Positions 12,901-22,300 of a stretch of DNA of 64,000 nt are shown piece by piece. The notes under the pieces were generated by a model. That model saw only the letters and a program-made list of their open reading frames with translations, did not search any database and was not told the DNA's origin. Position 1 is the first letter of the stretch. Each line of letters opens with the position of its first letter. The translations under genes were made by a program, and so were the position numbers. The DNA is from Symsagittifera roscoffensis (lineage: Eukaryota > Xenacoelomorpha > Acoela > Convolutidae): NCBI RefSeq assembly GCF_963678635.1, contig NC_087062.1, forward strand, positions 45,088,395 through 45,152,394. Direction: 5' to 3'.

Positions 12901-15803
12901 AGGATCAAGACCGCGTACACGAATTGTAGGGCGGGTGGCATATTTGCGTATCCCGGGGATGTGGTAAACACCACCTTCGTCTTGGACCCAAATCTCGAGG
13001 CTACGTTCTCTTGTACCTCATTCATCGCCGCAAATAACGCCTGAATAGCCTCCCATATCTTCTTTGATGTCGGAATCTCCTTGCCCTTCAGTTGCTCAAG
13101 AAGTCCCATCGCGTGCAGGTGATCATTCATTCCTGCAAACATTAGCAGCTCAGGTTCACAGGGCATCTCCGACTTTATTGCCACCACTAGAGTCAACATC
13201 TGGTTCAATTCGGCTCCTGGCAAGGAGTATACCAGAGTCTCCGGCCAGAACAACTTGGGAGACGTTCCTTCGAAGTCCGATCCCGCCACAATGACTACTC
13301 TTGCAGCAGCTGGATCTGCTCTATCATAAACTGCCAGAGTTTTGGCCAGTTGGGTGCCACCACAGGGCTTCCCGTACCTGGGATCTTCTGCCAACTTCGG
13401 ACCTTCGTAAGCGGCATCAGGCAATTCCATTCCCCCCGGATTGAGTAGCTTGTCTACCACCTTCAACTGCGCCGGTGTTGCCAACCTGATCCTAGCGATG
13501 CCAGTTCGGTGCTTGGGAGGTTCTGTTATAAGTCCAGGACCCCCCAACAGTTTGAGAGGCCTGTAGTTAATGGGTCCCATGATCGTTTTTGTGGGAATTC
13601 CAGTCAGGTCTGTGGTCTCCATTAACTTCGCTCTCGAGAAGTGCGCTTCGTGAGCTTTCAACCAGTCTATGCAATGATGTCTATTCAAATCCTCGTGCGA
13701 CACTCGTTCGATCCCCAGGGTTTCCGCCAACTCTCGTCTGCATTCCAAACTCTCTAGATCCAGTTCCTTCACCTTCTCAGGATATCTCAAGCGGGCAGTC
13801 TCCATAGACTTCTTTTCTCTCCTGCCATCTGCCACCACCACAGAGGACATCGCCGAGCCCGGAGGTGTTGATGACTCTACCTCCTCCGACTCCATTGGCG
13901 TGGCACTCTGCAATCGGGTCTGATTGCTCCTTGAACTGTCTCTAGTATCAACTCTCGCTCCCAAGCGACCAGCCAAGGCCCTCGAGGCAAGGAATGGTGG
14001 GTTGGGAGGTGGTCCTAAAGTGAATTGGGCTGTCTCCAGCAGGTCCGCCTCTAGCGTGTTAATGTGTTCCTGGAAGACGTCGTTCAGCCACTCCGCTCCC
14101 CTTGGCCTATCGAAATGGATTCCATCTTTTGAGGTGTCTTCAGGGAATCCCTTTTTCTCCATACGTTCTGCTATGTCCAACAGCCTGAGAGGAAGCACAC
14201 TCTTCCGGTGTATGTCTCGGATCATCTTGTTCAGGCTCCGCACCTTCTGGTTCATCTCTAGGGCGTGCTGATCAAACATCATGTTGTAGGGGACCGTGCA
14301 TACCGTCAGCAGGATGGGGTCCATCTGGATCCTCAGTTCCTCAAGAAGGCAGCTCATCTTGTCGCACAGCCTCGCTACTTTCCTCGCTTCTCCCCTTGAC
14401 ACGTCGTTGGTCCCAACCATCAGGGTCACTGTGTAAACTTTGGTCATCCCTAGCATGTCCAGGGTTGCCAACATCTGTGGCGTGGCAGCTCCAGCGAAAC
14501 TCAAGACTCCTGTCTGCCAATGGGACCGTATCTGGGTCAACACCCGCACCAGGCTATCCCCTATAATTAGGTGAACTGCACCCTCTGGCACACGAGGTGG
14601 CGCTAGATACTCCACCCAGGCTGCGTCATGGAAGCAGTCCCTCCTGGCTCCCTGTTCCGCACTCCAGTCCAGCCGATTGTGCCTGTGGTAGTTCCCTTCT
14701 GTATTCTTCTTATAGCTTGCGATCACGACATTCCTGACCGGCTGTTCCCTCCAAGTTGGGGGAAGCTCTGGCCTTGTCGATCTTTCACGACTCTGCTGCT
14801 GCAATTTCTCGCCTAGCTCCTTCAGGCGCGATGAGGCGCCACTCACCTGACTGCCACTCGAGGTCGAGGTTGGGGTATATCCTGGTAACACCACATCCAT
14901 CAGAGGACGTACAGGTTGTGTCTCTAGGTTGCGCAAGGAAGGCGTCACGTCATTCGGTATCCAGACCTCTAACCCTTCGCTCATGTGTTCTCTGGCCTCG
15001 CGGTCAAGGTTGAACCGTCCTCTAGCCCTGGGAGCTTCATCCACCTCCATGCGCGACTCTGGCCTCGAGCTGGTCACCACTCGTTCGTTTGACCTGGCTC
15101 CCTTCTGTGCGTCAAGCTCGCGTTGTCGCTGTTCTATCCTTTCCAACTCCGACTTCAGTTGATCACGATTTGCGACGTTCTCCCGCACCCTCAGCTCCTG
15201 CTGATGTTCAGCCCTTAGCATCTCAAGTAATTTCGACGTCTGATCTCGCTCGTCGACTGCCTGGTCTCTCTCCAGCTGAAGCTTCTCCCTGTCCAGCTTC
15301 GCCTGATCCCGATCGAGGTTCGCTTTATTCCTTTCCTTCAGCGCCTTCTCGAGCTCTTTCTTTAGAACCCCCAGATCCGGATATGCCTCTGTCGTCTGTT
15401 GCGCTCGCGACATCGACGGCACCTTACTCGAGCTCTGGCCTGTGGATCTTGCTGTTGGTCTCGTCGGTAGCGGAAACTCTCCTGCGCCGTGTTCGGTGTT
15501 GTTACTCAGGCCAGGATTTCTTGCCAAGTCAAAGCCCCTTACTCCTCCATCCGCATTCCAAGATAACCATCTGGTCTGTTCTCGATTTGATATGCCCTCG
15601 GTGGTGTAGCCGACCATCAAGACAGCCTCCGTCGCAGACTCCCTGCACTCACCCTGGTCCTCCAACTGGAGGATCGCATTCAGCATCACCGCCATTCTCT
15701 CGTCTATCTGGGTGTAGTCCAGGTCCCTCAAGCGTCTGTACAGCTCGTCAAGAGTGGGCTTCTTCAGAGCCGCGGGCACGGAGTTCCAGAATCGGTCTGC
15801 CAT
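6924..15803 (-). CDS. Second giant ORF of the Gypsy element: SGNH-hydrolase-like protein of unknown overall function
   Basis: The first ATG is at 15803 (about 2959 codons). Residue numbers here count from an upstream TTG at 15848; subtract 15 for the ATG start. Residues 155-250 are a charged coiled coil (repeats like LDRDQAKLDREKLQLERDQ). Residues 420-600 show three SGNH/GDSL blocks in order: LIIGDSLVRVL (near 429), LMVGTNDVSRG (near 479) and KDGIHFDRPRG (near 576), so the Ser, Asn and Asp-His positions are present. A second probable copy spans about 850-1070: IVAGSDFEG, FAGMNDHLHA, IGDDHPAIN. A hydrophobic stretch near 1205-1245 could span a membrane. The middle is acidic and low in complexity (1640-2000). 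I recognise no domain in the last 900 residues, which hold a Cys/His-rich spot (HGECPCHCLAQ). SGNH proteins are usually esterases or lipases; the substrate here is unknown. Related domains are reported in some other retroelements, but this size and the apparent duplication are unusual. Confidence 0.85.
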   Translation of the reverse strand: MADRFWNSVPAALKKPTLDELYRRLRDLDYTQIDERMAVMLNAILQLEDQGECRESATEAVLMVGYTTEGISNREQTRWLSWNADGGVRGFDLARNPGLSNNTEHGAGEFPLPTRPTARSTGQSSSKVPSMSRAQQTTEAYPDLGVLKKELEKALKERNKANLDRDQAKLDREKLQLERDQAVDERDQTSKLLEMLRAEHQQELRVRENVANRDQLKSELERIEQRQRELDAQKGARSNERVVTSSRPESRMEVDEAPRARGRFNLDREAREHMSEGLEVWIPNDVTPSLRNLETQPVRPLMDVVLPGYTPTSTSSGSQVSGASSRLKELGEKLQQQSRERSTRPELPPTWREQPVRNVVIASYKKNTEGNYHRHNRLDWSAEQGARRDCFHDAAWVEYLAPPRVPEGAVHLIIGDSLVRVLTQIRSHWQTGVLSFAGAATPQMLATLDMLGMTKVYTVTLMVGTNDVSRGEARKVARLCDKMSCLLEELRIQMDPILLTVCTVPYNMMFDQHALEMNQKVRSLNKMIRDIHRKSVLPLRLLDIAERMEKKGFPEDTSKDGIHFDRPRGAEWLNDVFQEHINTLEADLLETAQFTLGPPPNPPFLASRALAGRLGARVDTRDSSRSNQTRLQSATPMESEEVESSTPPGSAMSSVVVADGRREKKSMETARLRYPEKVKELDLESLECRRELAETLGIERVSHEDLNRHHCIDWLKAHEAHFSRAKLMETTDLTGIPTKTIMGPINYRPLKLLGGPGLITEPPKHRTGIARIRLATPAQLKVVDKLLNPGGMELPDAAYEGPKLAEDPRYGKPCGGTQLAKTLAVYDRADPAAARVVIVAGSDFEGTSPKLFWPETLVYSLPGAELNQMLTLVVAIKSEMPCEPELLMFAGMNDHLHAMGLLEQLKGKEIPTSKKIWEAIQALFAAMNEVQENVASRFGSKTKVVFTTSPGYANMPPALQFVYAVLILIAEGSEWRILMAAPNRELEPLNLRLYKSELPAAWADISHALRGFYGLADVLIVLDEVLLLEISNFARQLKFSPVIGDDHPAINQLTASLWFRSMDVKVANSTSRTRGPSNERRNVVETEKQLESMKYRLTQENGWWPFLTPRLENVTNKTREEAPLLVKQIWSFLEKQLELAETRDMTVARFVSAANEKTIGGFWREHANGELKTRRDYEILKFLSPCWEREFLAGVFGTTATIFGAFVQEILGMSISLLLALYLVYPRYLFNMGPAYMFSRGVETLRVDGYLALVLLTHGELVSFHRLMEYGEPLSMGRVHTSIETSSYKCAAGLKTLLVQYLMMQNRYMTGEDENPTSREEWEKANRGMPLLTDLCLAMRSDPMGIIRGLEEVVTCIYGPAVTYAFPDPLVITYRHSVTHLSLISVLDGTALNWCQQEVLRARMSNTVLFGKVKDAEMMVCNFRGQMQCRMGGKREGPIEMYPKFWNLNPLTANGREVLRIPAWKECFALVKRELEAIMEKEILPATMPEFPTVRRMTLGMNSPLVVPSIMAKMMTEETQRHFTDGWDPLFIGYTAAVYFHTSEMKVNSWTTQAKKSRGSQPPGYEVRKVLRTLEKEGLENMLPIWDDGRMIVMEGHVALVDEMKFATRKYKAPYGLEQVEVTQEGTELDAAGQLHVALTEYKKLDPTTPSPLSVDTPGDKRSGPVEDRFKRILERRRNESEEESIDETLSEAGEDMEVGNTPEPGPSGEELTTQELLKDLSEENWADTATPPLNPSPRKNLELPLAGETFNMGMLLLSSEEREKNTFEGNRDIFLGSLEDDAWQEFLGEFNREVGSETTLDKFKKELWDAVVRFGEPLLIGTGLDEKARKELLNKLVELRNARSKTRKEKCEDSSTLKQKTVDKMVDDIKRDKVGTSNMIKSTNILKARAGGRQELEGVDGEVESMMIATTPSSRDVKTRKRKREVEGWGSPSVDAVSEGNLRETAPIVLARCKTAAYKNSSELRKPLEVEKEIEVSTSSTSEEEFKPQKVNVKRGSTNGQVGEVEIGKEWISKAHQDMGKQVTSDPLERNKTRNTSRTWWVALETLKEMEDCLKKLDSGIARRRRNWATQQKAEVNKIEMASHLKRSWQSLLKDHFEEAMRTSSSAPPLMANPFVRTAGQLMFTWSLVGIELETLTSYDRLKLGSKKLEVYQALMQHVARDNSGLSLARRKDVTCFLRWTMSMMSDSTILACHQRASGSKTMERRVSTIILNVYQSTGIEKEDGSRLSLENHRKLDEVRRFSNKKFEEEHDVHRNLASSEQYSRLSEKGEYQYVSGVMGIAYNPFLDSEAGGAHRNHEVAELLKFWTERIMEIDAVEKEGPSLGLILEKTPEVISIPRSNKRVEVNMGGGNGLLTTNLGVIWKLLRPSWCPHPHASLIEETTERVRLAPTEDEDLAKLSVLHKLITPQMQEPSERTSDPGSAKKLEPGSCLDSTCGNGEHICDGRSCVRILSFQKEDLVTWFEDITEREKSEVQIIAECYARTTVNIATALGFFSRMCGLQALERLESEHHLVTALSVESWPGVLQVTQKHIRSWKVGLEAEMGFPMSEAYGLPLNAKSLIGSMMANLCGSHYPLHMAMVEVSSQRILVDKAFSVPKCVRLARMSHHSHKLLRKIKGTVPKELRDDLSEIWGEDLLKLERENTSDHERQNVIGKPVGSTPNLEDNDTMHEKMMELEPLLEASGERNLRSIEISHGECPCHCLAQTVWYPDHKNLCLVWDVEEIRSIGLPDHRQKVTLLVVSTMLALRWIEENITKYREATKPTAESIYAIDYSRRLELFETACKVFAIPTEVRHVWSRLRYFPWFRATLTSWLYMTTKDHMRKHQKEYRQFQAEIGPEAFKRPLLTHRNAITTGWKRVGKMSRDNTKARESILEEDLAKNVSLSLHNSFCLNREARVKALPNQAKRLQEQREWMRSYEQLKAWEEIVISPDDEEELLRQFAASSTSGCSTSKAKSTR

Positions 15804-16326
15804 TTTTGCAACTTCGGGATGTATATAGGTAGATGTTAACCAGCTCAAGAATTACCTTACCAACTCAAGAATTACCTTACCAACTCAAGTATTACCCAAT
15901 TCAAGAATTCTCTAGAAATGCTCTCTTGCAAGTACTTGCTGTAGATTCGGATTATCGCGTGTTCAATCAAGATTCTCTCTTTCTGTTTCTCGCTTGAGTG
16001 TAGTTGGATTTTCAACTTTGTTTTTCAAACTCGATCTGAAAACAGAAAGCTCATTAAAACTTAGCATGTCACGTTCCTAACCTAGAGACCCCCCTTCTAC
16101 CCATATGGTTAAAATCTTATCATTCTCATATCACTTAAAGCAATTCGATTGGATTTTCCCTTAAGAACATGCAGATTCATTTTATGTTTTAGCACCATCA
16201 ATTCTTTCTTTTAAAATTCAATTGTCATGCCAATCACATCTTAAGATCCCTTTACCTGCGCCGCACCCCAGTACCTAACTCAAGACTCCTCCCTCACACC
16301 CGACCTGATACCTCCATGTACCCGAC
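15804..16326 (-). other. Spacer between gag-pol and the second ORF
   Basis: No gene is seen. At about 15840-15905 a 20-base unit (CTCAAGAATTACCTTACCAA on the + strand) is repeated roughly three times, the last copy degraded. How the second ORF is translated (spliced or separate mRNA) cannot be told. No obvious promoter was recognised. Confidence 0.7.
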
Positions 16327-19300
16327 TCAGGCAATGCTCAAGTAGTACTTCTTGTGAAGATGCACCATTATCTCTGTTTCTGCAAAGACCACATGTAGGA
16401 TAGCGTACAATTCCCTCGAGCTCAGTTTGCCCCTGTTTGGGTCGTACACCGGCATCGAGACCTCCACTATTCCTCTTTCAATCATGAAGTCACGTAGTCT
16501 TGTCAGTGCCAATATCACGTGTTCGGGATCAATTGTGTTTCTGTCGTTGACTCTCGTTACTAGGAAGCAGAGGTATTTGCCCGGGACTTGTGCCACTGAC
16601 GGTGGAAGCGCTGCTATGCCTCCCAGTCCTGGCCTCTGTCTGAACAGAAACTCTACGTTCTGGTACTCTCTTTTGAAGTCAGCCTCCAATCTTGATTTGA
16701 AACTCATGTCCGCCGTGATGCAGATCGCGCTGGTCCTGTTTGACAGGATGAAGTCGCTATCCGTTATCATGATGTTCTCTGAGTATTCATTGGGTATTTC
16801 GAATTTCGTTTTGAAATTCCTTCCTATGGTAGGCTCTGGTTCTTCTTCCTCCAGTTCCAATCCGCTTGTTTCCCTCACTTCCTTGAGCTTCTTTATCATC
16901 AAATTTTCGGTGTGGGTAAGTCCTACCCCCACTCCCCGGACAAAAATATTTATCGACGTCCCCGTCGATGTAGTCGGGTCTGAATTGTCCTTGGGGATGT
17001 CCAGTGGCCTGTCTGTTGCTGTCCATCCGAAAAGAGGGTCCTCTGTCTTCATGTAATTTGCTGCTGATACATCGATTTGCTGAATGCTTTGTCCTTCGCG
17101 GCTCTCGTCTTTGACATCACGCATCCACTCTAGAATCCTCAAGTTCGTGTTCTCCCTCCTTTCTATTTCACTCTGCTCGAGATCCGTCTCCAATTCTGGC
17201 GTCGAGTAATCATCCTGCGGATAATGTCCACCATCGTCAATGACCTGCCATTCCTCTTCGGCTTCCAGTTCGCCTGCACTTAGTAGTTCATCGCCCAACT
17301 TGTCTGGCTGTATCTTATCGATCAAGAAGTCATCCCCGTACCTATTGTACCTCATACCTGTTCGTTTACGATTGCCAGTCCTGGTTTCCGGTGGTGTTGG
17401 TCGATCCGGCTCCATCCACTTCGGTACCTCGTTTTGCTCTGGGTCGTTCCAGTCTTCTTCTACAAATGAACCTGCATCCGACTCCACTTCTATCTTTTCG
17501 TTGTCGTCCAAACTCAAGTTCTCATTACCATCATTTTTCTCTCTAGTGCCTTTCTCATTCACTTCGCACGCTGGTTCCACCACCAGGTACTCAAGACCTT
17601 CCATGTCTTTTGGTAGGCACCAGTCCTCCGGGGACGGGACGTGAGGCTTCAGATTTTCGTAATATGCTGCTCGCCCTGTACTCAAGCGATAGAACCGTCC
17701 TTGTTGATGTACTTCCGTAATCATGAACGGTCCTCTCCATTTCTTGAGTAGTTTCTTTGTTCCCTTGGGCGGTATGACATTTTGGAAGACCCACACGTAT
17801 TGGCCCACTTCGTATGGCTTTGCTCTTAGTATCTTTTCGTCATATTTCTTGCGTTGCCTCATTTGCGCTTGCGCCGTGTTTCTCCGACATAGCTCGTTTA
17901 GCTCTTGTTGTCTTTTGATCGCTTCCTTCACGTATGCTTGAGGTGACGTCCTCTTCCCCTCGTACTCCGGGTAGAAGAATGTTATAGACATTGCCCTTTC
18001 CCTGCCTGTCAACATCATGAAAGGACTGATACCCGTCGTTGAGTGCTGAGTACTATTATAGGCTCCTACTACCTGTGGCAGGTATTTGTCCCAGTCCGTC
18101 ATGTATCTCGAGCAGTACACCCTGAGCATGTTGACCAGTGTCCTGTTCTGTCTTTCTACCAACCCATTGGTCTGTGGATGATAGGTCGTCGAGTGTGCTT
18201 GAGCAATGTGTGATCTCTTCATCAATTCTTTTGTCAAGTCCCCCACAAAAGCCTTGCCGTTGTCCGACTGGAAAGTCATTGGACAACCATACCGCGATAT
18301 CCAATGCGTTATCAGGTGATCACATGTCTCCTCTGCTGAGGCTGTCTGGCACGGAACCGCTTCCGCCAACTTGGTGAAGTGATCTATTATAACTAGTATT
18401 TGGTTATAACCCGACTCCGTCATGCATATTTTCTGATGGTCTATCTGCACCACCTCATTGAATTCCGAACTCTCGACAGACTTGAGGGGAAACTTCATCT
18501 TCCTTGGGTCTTTTACTTGAAGGCATGCTAGGCAGGCATTCACCCATCTCTCGCAAGCTTTTCTCATTCCCGGCCAGTCAAACCTGTGAAGTATCCTTTG
18601 TTGTACTTTATCTATCCCCTGGTGGCCCATCTGGTCGTGTGATCTGAAAAGCACCTCCGTTTGGTACAATTGTGGTAGTATGATGATGTTGTGTTTGTGT
18701 AATATTTTTTCCTCATATCTTCTCTTGCACGCTACCACCCCTTCAGCTGTGTGATAAAGTAAGTCTCTCTTTTCTTTGTAGAACTGGCTCAAGATCTTGT
18801 AGCTGTCTTCCTCAAGTTCCCCCTTCTCCTTGACTCCCAAATGGATCCATTTGGAGAGGTTACTTGTCATTTTGTCATTCTTCTGGGCCCTTATTAGGTC
18901 AGACAGCCTGTATCTCGCCTTAACGTGCTCCTTTAGCGCCATGATCTGTCCATTCATCTCACCAGGGTTGTGGATGTCATCGCTCAGTTTCACACATATC
19001 ATCCTTTTCACGATTTTCATGTCGTCTTCTGGTACCAGATTCGTTCTGACGTTTGAGTTGCACGATAGTTCCCTTAGTGGTTTTCTTGAAACTGCTATTT
19101 TCTCGAGCTCTTCACCACCTCGTACCTCTTGTATTTCCAGATTGTACGTCCCTGAAGATGGATCCGTCTGTAATTCCCTGTCGTGCTGTCTTATCTTCTC
19201 TTCCGCCAGTATCATGCATAGACTGTCTTGGTCTTCGCTGCTCTCATCCGAGTCTTCATCCCATTCTTCACGCTCCCCGGACAATTTCCCTTCTCCGGTT

Positions 19301-22300
19301 TCGTCTTCTTCCATGAATCTGGACCACTCCCCGGACTCTTGATCTAGTCCCAGGTGTTCAACTTCTTCTCTGAATGTTACTTTCTTATCCCTGACTTTTG
19401 TCTGCTCCAGAATTTTTTCGGGGATTTTTTCAACTAGTGATCGCACAACTTCCTTGCTATCAGTGATGCTTCCTTTTGAGACGTCAGTATTGTTCACTGT
19501 TTCTTCTCTCCGAAGTATGGTTAGTTCCGGTGCCTCCTGACCTTTCCCTTGGATCACGGGCTTGTCATCTGATAGTTTCTCAAGCAACCTCATTAAGTCT
19601 TCATCTATTCGGACCGTTCCCTCCTCTACCTGGATGAGATCATAACCTTTTGCCTTGAGTGTTTCCCTCACGATCTTGGACTTGAGCATTATTCCTATCG
19701 GAATCCCTCTGCTTTTCTTCAAGATGGTCTTTTCAAGAGGCTCTTTCGGCAATTCGGGATGATCTTCAATCGGTTTGCCTGATTTGTCCAGCCATCTCGT
19801 GAGTGGAAGACTGTCGTACGTTTCTTTGTCCATAAAGGAGAAGCCGTCTTTGATCTCAGGTCTGTCCGCCTCTCTTTGTTCTTGCCTCTCGTAGAACTCC
19901 GTCTTCTTACTCAAGCTGTCAGCATTTTGATGTTTATCTCGTTTTCTGTGCTCAATTATCATGTTGTATCCATCCAAGCGAACTATCCACCTCCCAATAT
20001 AGCTCTGGTCCATTGAGTACGTTTTCAGCCAGCTTAGTGCTCGGTTGTCGACTCGCAGCTTGAAGGGCTCACTGCCTAAGTATGCTCTGTATTTTTCGAC
20101 AAAGGTGACCACCGCGAACATCTCTGCTTTCGGTGCTCCGTACTTCATTTCTGTGTCACTTAGGACCTTGCTCCCGTATGCTATTGGTCTCAAGACTGTC
20201 TTCCCATTCCATTCTTGTTCTTGATGGAGAATCCCAGAAATAGCGACTACTGACGCATCCGTGTCTAGCACGTACATCCCCTTCTCAGTCGGCATACCCA
20301 GTACTGGTGCCTCACACAGCTCTTTCTTTATTCTCTGGAATGACTCTTCTGCCGCGTTGTTCCACGTGAACTTCTTGCCCTTATGTCTCATTAATTGTTG
20401 CATCGGGTATACGTTGTCCGCATAGCCCTTGATGAATTCTCTATAATAGTTGGCGAAACCCAGGAAGCTCATCAGCTGGTGTTCCGTCTTCGGTGATTTC
20501 CAGGTTAGGACTGCTTCCACGGCGTCTGGGTCAGGTCTGATACCGTGTTTATCTACCATCCTGCCCAAGTATTTAATCGAGTCCTTGAGTATCTCGCACT
20601 TTGATGGTTTACACTTCAGCCCCGATCTTTTCATGCACGCGAACACCTCGTCAAGCCTCTCGATGTGGTCTTCTAGTGTTGGCGTTGCTATTACCACGTC
20701 GTCCACATAGCACATTACCAGGTTGCCGTACTTCTTCGTCACGCCTATCAACGCGTGTGCCATCAGCCGCTGAAACGTGGCTGTTGCATTGCAGAGTCCA
20801 AACGGCATCCGTTTCCATTGAAACAGACCCAACTCGCAGGCGAACCCTGTCTTGTCCCTGTCTTGCTTCCTTAATGGTACCTGCCAAAAGGCCGAGCCTA
20901 AATCAAGAGTCGTAAAAAATTTCGCATCACCTAACTTCGAGAGGCTCTCATCAATTCTAGGTATGGGATAGGCATCCTTCACCGTGACGGAGTTCAGGTA
21001 TCGAAAGTCACAACAAAACCTTAACTGGTCGCCTTTCTTTTTGGCCATCACTACTCCACACGCCCACGGTGACTTGGATGGTTCTATCATGTCATACTCT
21101 AGTAACGTTTCGATTTCTTTTCTACACGCGTCCGATTTGTGTGGGGTCATGCGCCTCGCCCCCTCCCTGTGTGGCACCGCGTTTTCCTCAAGTTCTATTT
21201 CATGTTCAACAAAATTACAACACCCGATATCCGCCTTATGCCTTGAAAAAACCTCCTCGTTCCGCTCTAGTACGTCCTTGATAGCTTCGAGCTGTTCATC
21301 TTTCAGTTTGCCCCTTAAATGTTCAATCTCCGGCAGAACCGGTTTATCAGTTTGCATTTCATCTAGCGTGGGTCGCTCTGGAAAGTTCGAACAGCTCGAA
21401 AGCCCATCGTCCGTTTCTGACTTAAGTGATTTGATAAGACTTGAAGAATCTTTTATTCTCTGCAATCGTCTCAGGATACAAATTTTGTCCCTGTGATTAG
21501 GACAATCAACAACTTCATTTTGTTTTGAGTTTTCAATTGTTTCGTATCGAGTTTTAACTGGTAAAGCATATCCCAGCTTCCTCCCTCTCTGTATCGTGAT
21601 CGGTATATCAAGGGTATTCAACAAGACACTGACGCAGAGGCCGCTCTTCGTTATCGAAAATGATCTTCCTAAAACAGCAGCGCTTTGACTATTGGGATTC
21701 GGAACTATACACACTTGCTTGTTGTCACTTAGTTCATTATAATTTTTCATCCTCAAGCTTACGATTGCCGCTTCATTAGCTTTTAACCTCACTCTCCTAC
21801 TCAAGAATACCGGTGCTTTGTTTTCATTCGCCATTATTAAATTTACCGGTTTGATTGCGTACCTCCTATCCGGGTTCCGTATCCTGAACATTGCATTATT
21901 TAGGTCAATCGTTACGTCGAAATTCCTGATGAAGTCTCTGCCCAAAATGAATTGGTCAGATTCATCTAGGTTTTCTACCACGATGAAGCTCATCCACAGG
22001 TTACGTTCCCCCAAATTGAGGGCTATTATCGGCGTCCTGCCCAACACCCGAAGGGCCCCTTTGTTTGCAGCTGACAGCCGTATTCTCGAGTCTATCAAGT
22101 CACCTTTGTCAAAGCCCATCTTTTCCCATGTTTCGATTGGTATGACGCTCAAGACTGCTCCCGTGTCGAGTAATCCACGTAACTGAGTCTTTTTGCCATT
22201 TATGTCTAGCACGTGCCCTGTCACGTCTGCTTCCGTCCCGATGTGCATTGCATCTTCTTCGAGCATAGCACAGTGTCCAATCGATCTTACTTTCAATTCT

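Noticed and set aside
15089-15832. 247-codon open frame on the + strand
   Set aside because: It is antisense to the coiled-coil start of the Gypsy second ORF and has no recognisable domain.
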